Below are positions 4,488-6,639 of a DNA stretch of 6,639 nt, in pieces; the stretch's first letter is position 1; each line of letters opens with the position of its first letter. Position numbers and translations under genes: made by a program. The DNA is from DATDYB01 sp036517115. GTDB taxonomy: Bacteria; Patescibacteriota; Minisyncoccia; Phycocordibacterales; PALSA-1337. The DNA is taken from contig DATDYB010000031.1 in the NCBI GenBank assembly GCA_036517115.1, forward strand, positions 1-6,639, given 5' to 3'. The notes under the pieces were generated by a model. That model was not told the origin of the DNA. It did not search any database and worked only from the letters and a program-made list of their open reading frames with translations.

Positions 4488-5177
4488 ATGATATTAGAAA
4501 CGTGGAGCACAATCCTCACCAAGTCATTTCAAGGCATTTGGCTAGGATTTGCAAACTTTGTACCGGATCTCATTATCGCGATCATTATATTCATCATTGG
4601 ATGGATCGTAGGATCACTAGTGGGCAAGCTCGTGGCTCAAATTTTGAGTTCACTTAAGATCGATCAGGCGCTCAAGAGTGCAGGATTTGATGATGTAGTT
4701 AAGCGAGCGGGCCATGACCTCGATACGGGAGCTTTCCTCGGTGGCCTAGTAAAGTGGTTTATCATCGTAGTATTCCTTGTTGCATCCGTTGATGCACTCG
4801 GTCTTACTGATGTGAACCTCTTCCTTCGAGATGTGCTCGGCTATTTGCCACGAGTCATTGTTGCAGTGCTCGTACTTCTATTGGCAGTCGTCATCGCAGA
4901 TGTAATGCGCAAGATTGTTGTTGCATCCGCAAAGGCTGCACATATTCAATCAGCAAACTTCTTGGGTACTGTGACCAAATGGTCAATCTGGATTTTCGCA
5001 GTACTTACCGCACTCGTGGAGCTTAACATTGCCGTATCTTTCATCAACACACTCTTTACCGGCGTTGTTGTCGCTATTTCTCTTGCGGTTGGTTTGGCGT
5101 TCGGTCTTGGAGGTCAGGATGCTGCAGCTAAATCTATTGAGAATTTCAAGGATGAAATTGCTCATCATAAGGTGTAG
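4488..5177 (+). CDS. MscS-type conserved TM-helix membrane protein lacking the cytoplasmic domain
   Basis: The 229-residue protein has about five membrane segments: 24-48, 84-105, 121-140, 163-180 and 184-208. It matches the conserved TM-helix family related to small-conductance mechanosensitive channels. The last helix, AISLAVGLAFGLGGQDAAAKSI, resembles the pore-lining TM3 of MscS (small residues Ala/Gly, then a polar Q). The protein stops about 20 residues later, so the beta and alpha/beta vestibule domains of MscS are absent. Two halves repeat: VPDLIIAIIIFIIGWIVGSL with LPRVIVAVLVLLLAVVIADV, and FLGGLVKWFIIVVF with FLGTVTKWSIWIFA. It may form an osmotic or other channel, or a membrane scaffold. 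No Shine-Dalgarno lies close to the ATG; an AT-rich stretch precedes it. It is monocistronic, between its extended -10 promoter and the hairpin at 5190-5233. Confidence 0.85.
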   Translation: MILETWSTILTKSFQGIWLGFANFVPDLIIAIIIFIIGWIVGSLVGKLVAQILSSLKIDQALKSAGFDDVVKRAGHDLDTGAFLGGLVKWFIIVVFLVASVDALGLTDVNLFLRDVLGYLPRVIVAVLVLLLAVVIADVMRKIVVASAKAAHIQSANFLGTVTKWSIWIFAVLTALVELNIAVSFINTLFTGVVVAISLAVGLAFGLGGQDAAAKSIENFKDEIAHHKV

Positions 5178-5189
5178 TTAATTAGACAC

Positions 5190-5233
5190 TCAGCAAATTA
5201 AAATCGCCCCATCGGGCGATTTTAATTTGCTGA
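5190..5233. terminator. Perfect 20-bp terminator hairpin after the MscS-like gene
   Basis: Bases 5190-5209 pair exactly with 5214-5233, loop CATC. The stem goes from an AT-rich base through A4 to GCCC/GGGC at the tip. It separates the membrane protein gene from the rRNA promoter 23 bp further on. Because the T-rich tract is inside the stem and six A follow (5234-5239), it could also stop transcription on the minus strand. Confidence 0.85.
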
Positions 5234-5256
5234 AAAAAGATGTATGGTTGATTTAG

Positions 5257-5285
5257 TTGACATTAAAAATACCCTCATATATACT
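5257..5285 (+). promoter_or_regulatory. Consensus promoter of the 23S rRNA unit
   Basis: TTGACA (5257-5262), exactly 17 bp, then TATACT (5280-5285) makes this the best promoter in the window. The region before the -35 is A/T-rich. It faces the 23S gene, with no gene or clear complete terminator between them other than the small hairpin at 5363-5383. Transcription should start at about 5291-5293. A boxA-like CTCTTTATCA (5286-5295) overlaps that start. Confidence 0.8.
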
Positions 5286-5291
5286 CTCTTT

Positions 5292-5860
5292 ATCAGAAAT
5301 ATGTTGATTAACCCTAGAACAAGCGATTAAGATAAACTTTTGAATAAAAGGTTCGTCTTAAGCCGCTTCAGACAGCGGTTTTTCATTCCAGGACGACTGA
5401 CATTTGAAAAATAACCGAGCACTGATTTTGGCACTTCAACCCTCTTAGTTACTCATGATGGTTGAGGATTCGAAATTAGGCTGGAGCTTGTGAGAAAACG
5501 GTTGTCGAAGCGAGAAGTTGTTTTTTGAGGCGAGCGGACGGTGAGGAAAGCGAAGAATACCCTAAGGTATTTTGAGATTTTCGAACCGCTTCGCGCAGCC
5601 CAAAAAACAACTTTATAGCCGGCAAGGGTTTTTGAACAAGCTCTAAACCAGACTAAATCATGCTTTTTTGTGAAGTGATGCTCCATTGAAGTTCTGAAAT
5701 TAGTGCTTGGTTTATCCTGTCCCGCTCAAGAGTAAGTTCGTACAATCGTACGGATGGTCTTTTTGTCGGTGGAGACAGATATAGGTAAATCGTGCTTCGC
5801 GGAGAGCGGAGTGCGATGTTGTTGTAAGTAAGAAGTAAGTTAAGTAGTTTTTTAATTTCC
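5292..5860 (+). other. Long structured leader of the 23S rRNA transcript
   Basis: No credible gene, tRNA or 16S 3' end (no anti-Shine-Dalgarno tail) is found in these roughly 570 nt. The content is nested inverted repeats. Bases 5415-5439 pair with 5686-5710 at 24 of 25 positions, five or so of them needing G-U or involving wobble. Bases 5476-5484 pair with 5648-5656 (8 of 9). GAGCTTGT (5484-5491) pairs with 5636-5643. AAGTTGTTTTTTG (5515-5527) pairs perfectly with 5601-5613. AATACC (5556-5561) pairs with 5566-5571. Further on, 5739-5743 pair with 5748-5752, and 5789-5800 pair with 5806-5817 (12 bp with three G-U). A GTAAGT-rich stretch (5824-5846) comes last before the start of 23S. It is probably a pre-rRNA processing or antitermination leader, or a separate stable RNA. 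Confidence 0.65.
5363..5383 (+). terminator. Attenuator-like hairpin early in the 23S leader
   Basis: CCGCT (5363-5367) pairs with AGCGG (5374-5378) and is followed by TTTTT (5379-5383). TCGTC (5353-5357) and GACGA (5392-5396) can form an enclosing stem that competes with the U tract. The 5-bp stem is short, so termination is at best partial and would need rRNA antitermination to be bypassed. Confidence 0.35.

Positions 5861-6639
<779 letters not shown>

Noticed and set aside
5286..5295. boxA-like CTCTTTATCA
   Set aside because: It overlaps the predicted transcription start, so most of it would not be in the RNA; not enough to claim an antitermination site.
5543..5550. GAGGAAAG resembling the RNase P RNA core
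   Set aside because: The rest of the P4 motif and the ACAGAAA partner element are missing, and the stretch is inside the nested leader hairpin.
5453..5686. 77-residue minus-strand open frame inside the 23S leader
   Set aside because: It coincides with the nested RNA stems, has no Shine-Dalgarno or promoter, and its composition (many Ser, Arg, Lys, Phe) looks like a translated structured RNA.

Overview
The window reads as a chromosomal segment of a Candidate Phyla Radiation (Patescibacteria) bacterium, most likely Parcubacteria-like. I infer this from the gene families (a secreted Ig-like/PKD/lamin-tail protein, tiny one-helix membrane proteins, a winged-helix protein with a nucleotidyltransferase-like domain, an MscS-type TM-helix protein), the near absence of Shine-Dalgarno sequences before the genes, and the 23S rRNA sequence with enlarged helices. 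TGA is used as a stop (for example at 434-436 and 2020-2022), so this is not one of the CPR groups that read TGA as glycine. No identification beyond this is possible without a database search.

Layout. Bases 2-142 hold the end of an unrecognised protein gene, followed by a near-perfect intrinsic terminator (196-227). A 51-residue membrane protein (281-436) appears to be read from a leaderless transcript. Bases 437-615 contain no gene but hold a compact three-stem fold (484-577). Next comes a 468-residue secreted surface protein (616-2022). Its stop codon lies inside the -35 box of a strong promoter (2019-2047). That promoter fires directly into an L10-type autoregulatory leader (about 2055-2146), then a REP-like double-hairpin repeat (2166-2221), then rplJ (L10) and rplL (L7/L12), which build the ribosomal stalk. 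A row of four hairpins (3142-3299) separates rplL from a convergent gene for a 63-residue, ten-cysteine, zinc-ribbon-like protein (3489-3298, minus strand).

Divergent from the cysteine-rich gene is the winged-helix / degenerate nucleotidyltransferase gene (3578-4201). It is followed by a 93-bp element with perfect 19-bp inverted ends (4226-4318). The next gene (4488-5177) encodes an MscS-family membrane protein with a visible internal duplication and no cytoplasmic MscS domain; it closes with a perfect 20-bp hairpin.

The right part is an rRNA transcription unit. A consensus promoter, TTGACA-17-TATACT (5257-5285), leads into about 570 nt of non-coding, strongly self-complementary leader and then 23S rRNA, which starts near 5861 and runs off the end. 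No 16S rRNA or tRNA lies between the upstream protein gene and 23S, so 23S here is transcribed as its own unit, not behind 16S. The leader is built around one long nested hairpin (5415-5710) whose outer arms pair over 25 positions with several G-U pairs, which argues for selection on RNA structure. This leader and its link to an unlinked 23S gene are the most interesting features of the window. The common theme is translation: ribosomal stalk genes with their own feedback leader, and a separately controlled 23S gene.
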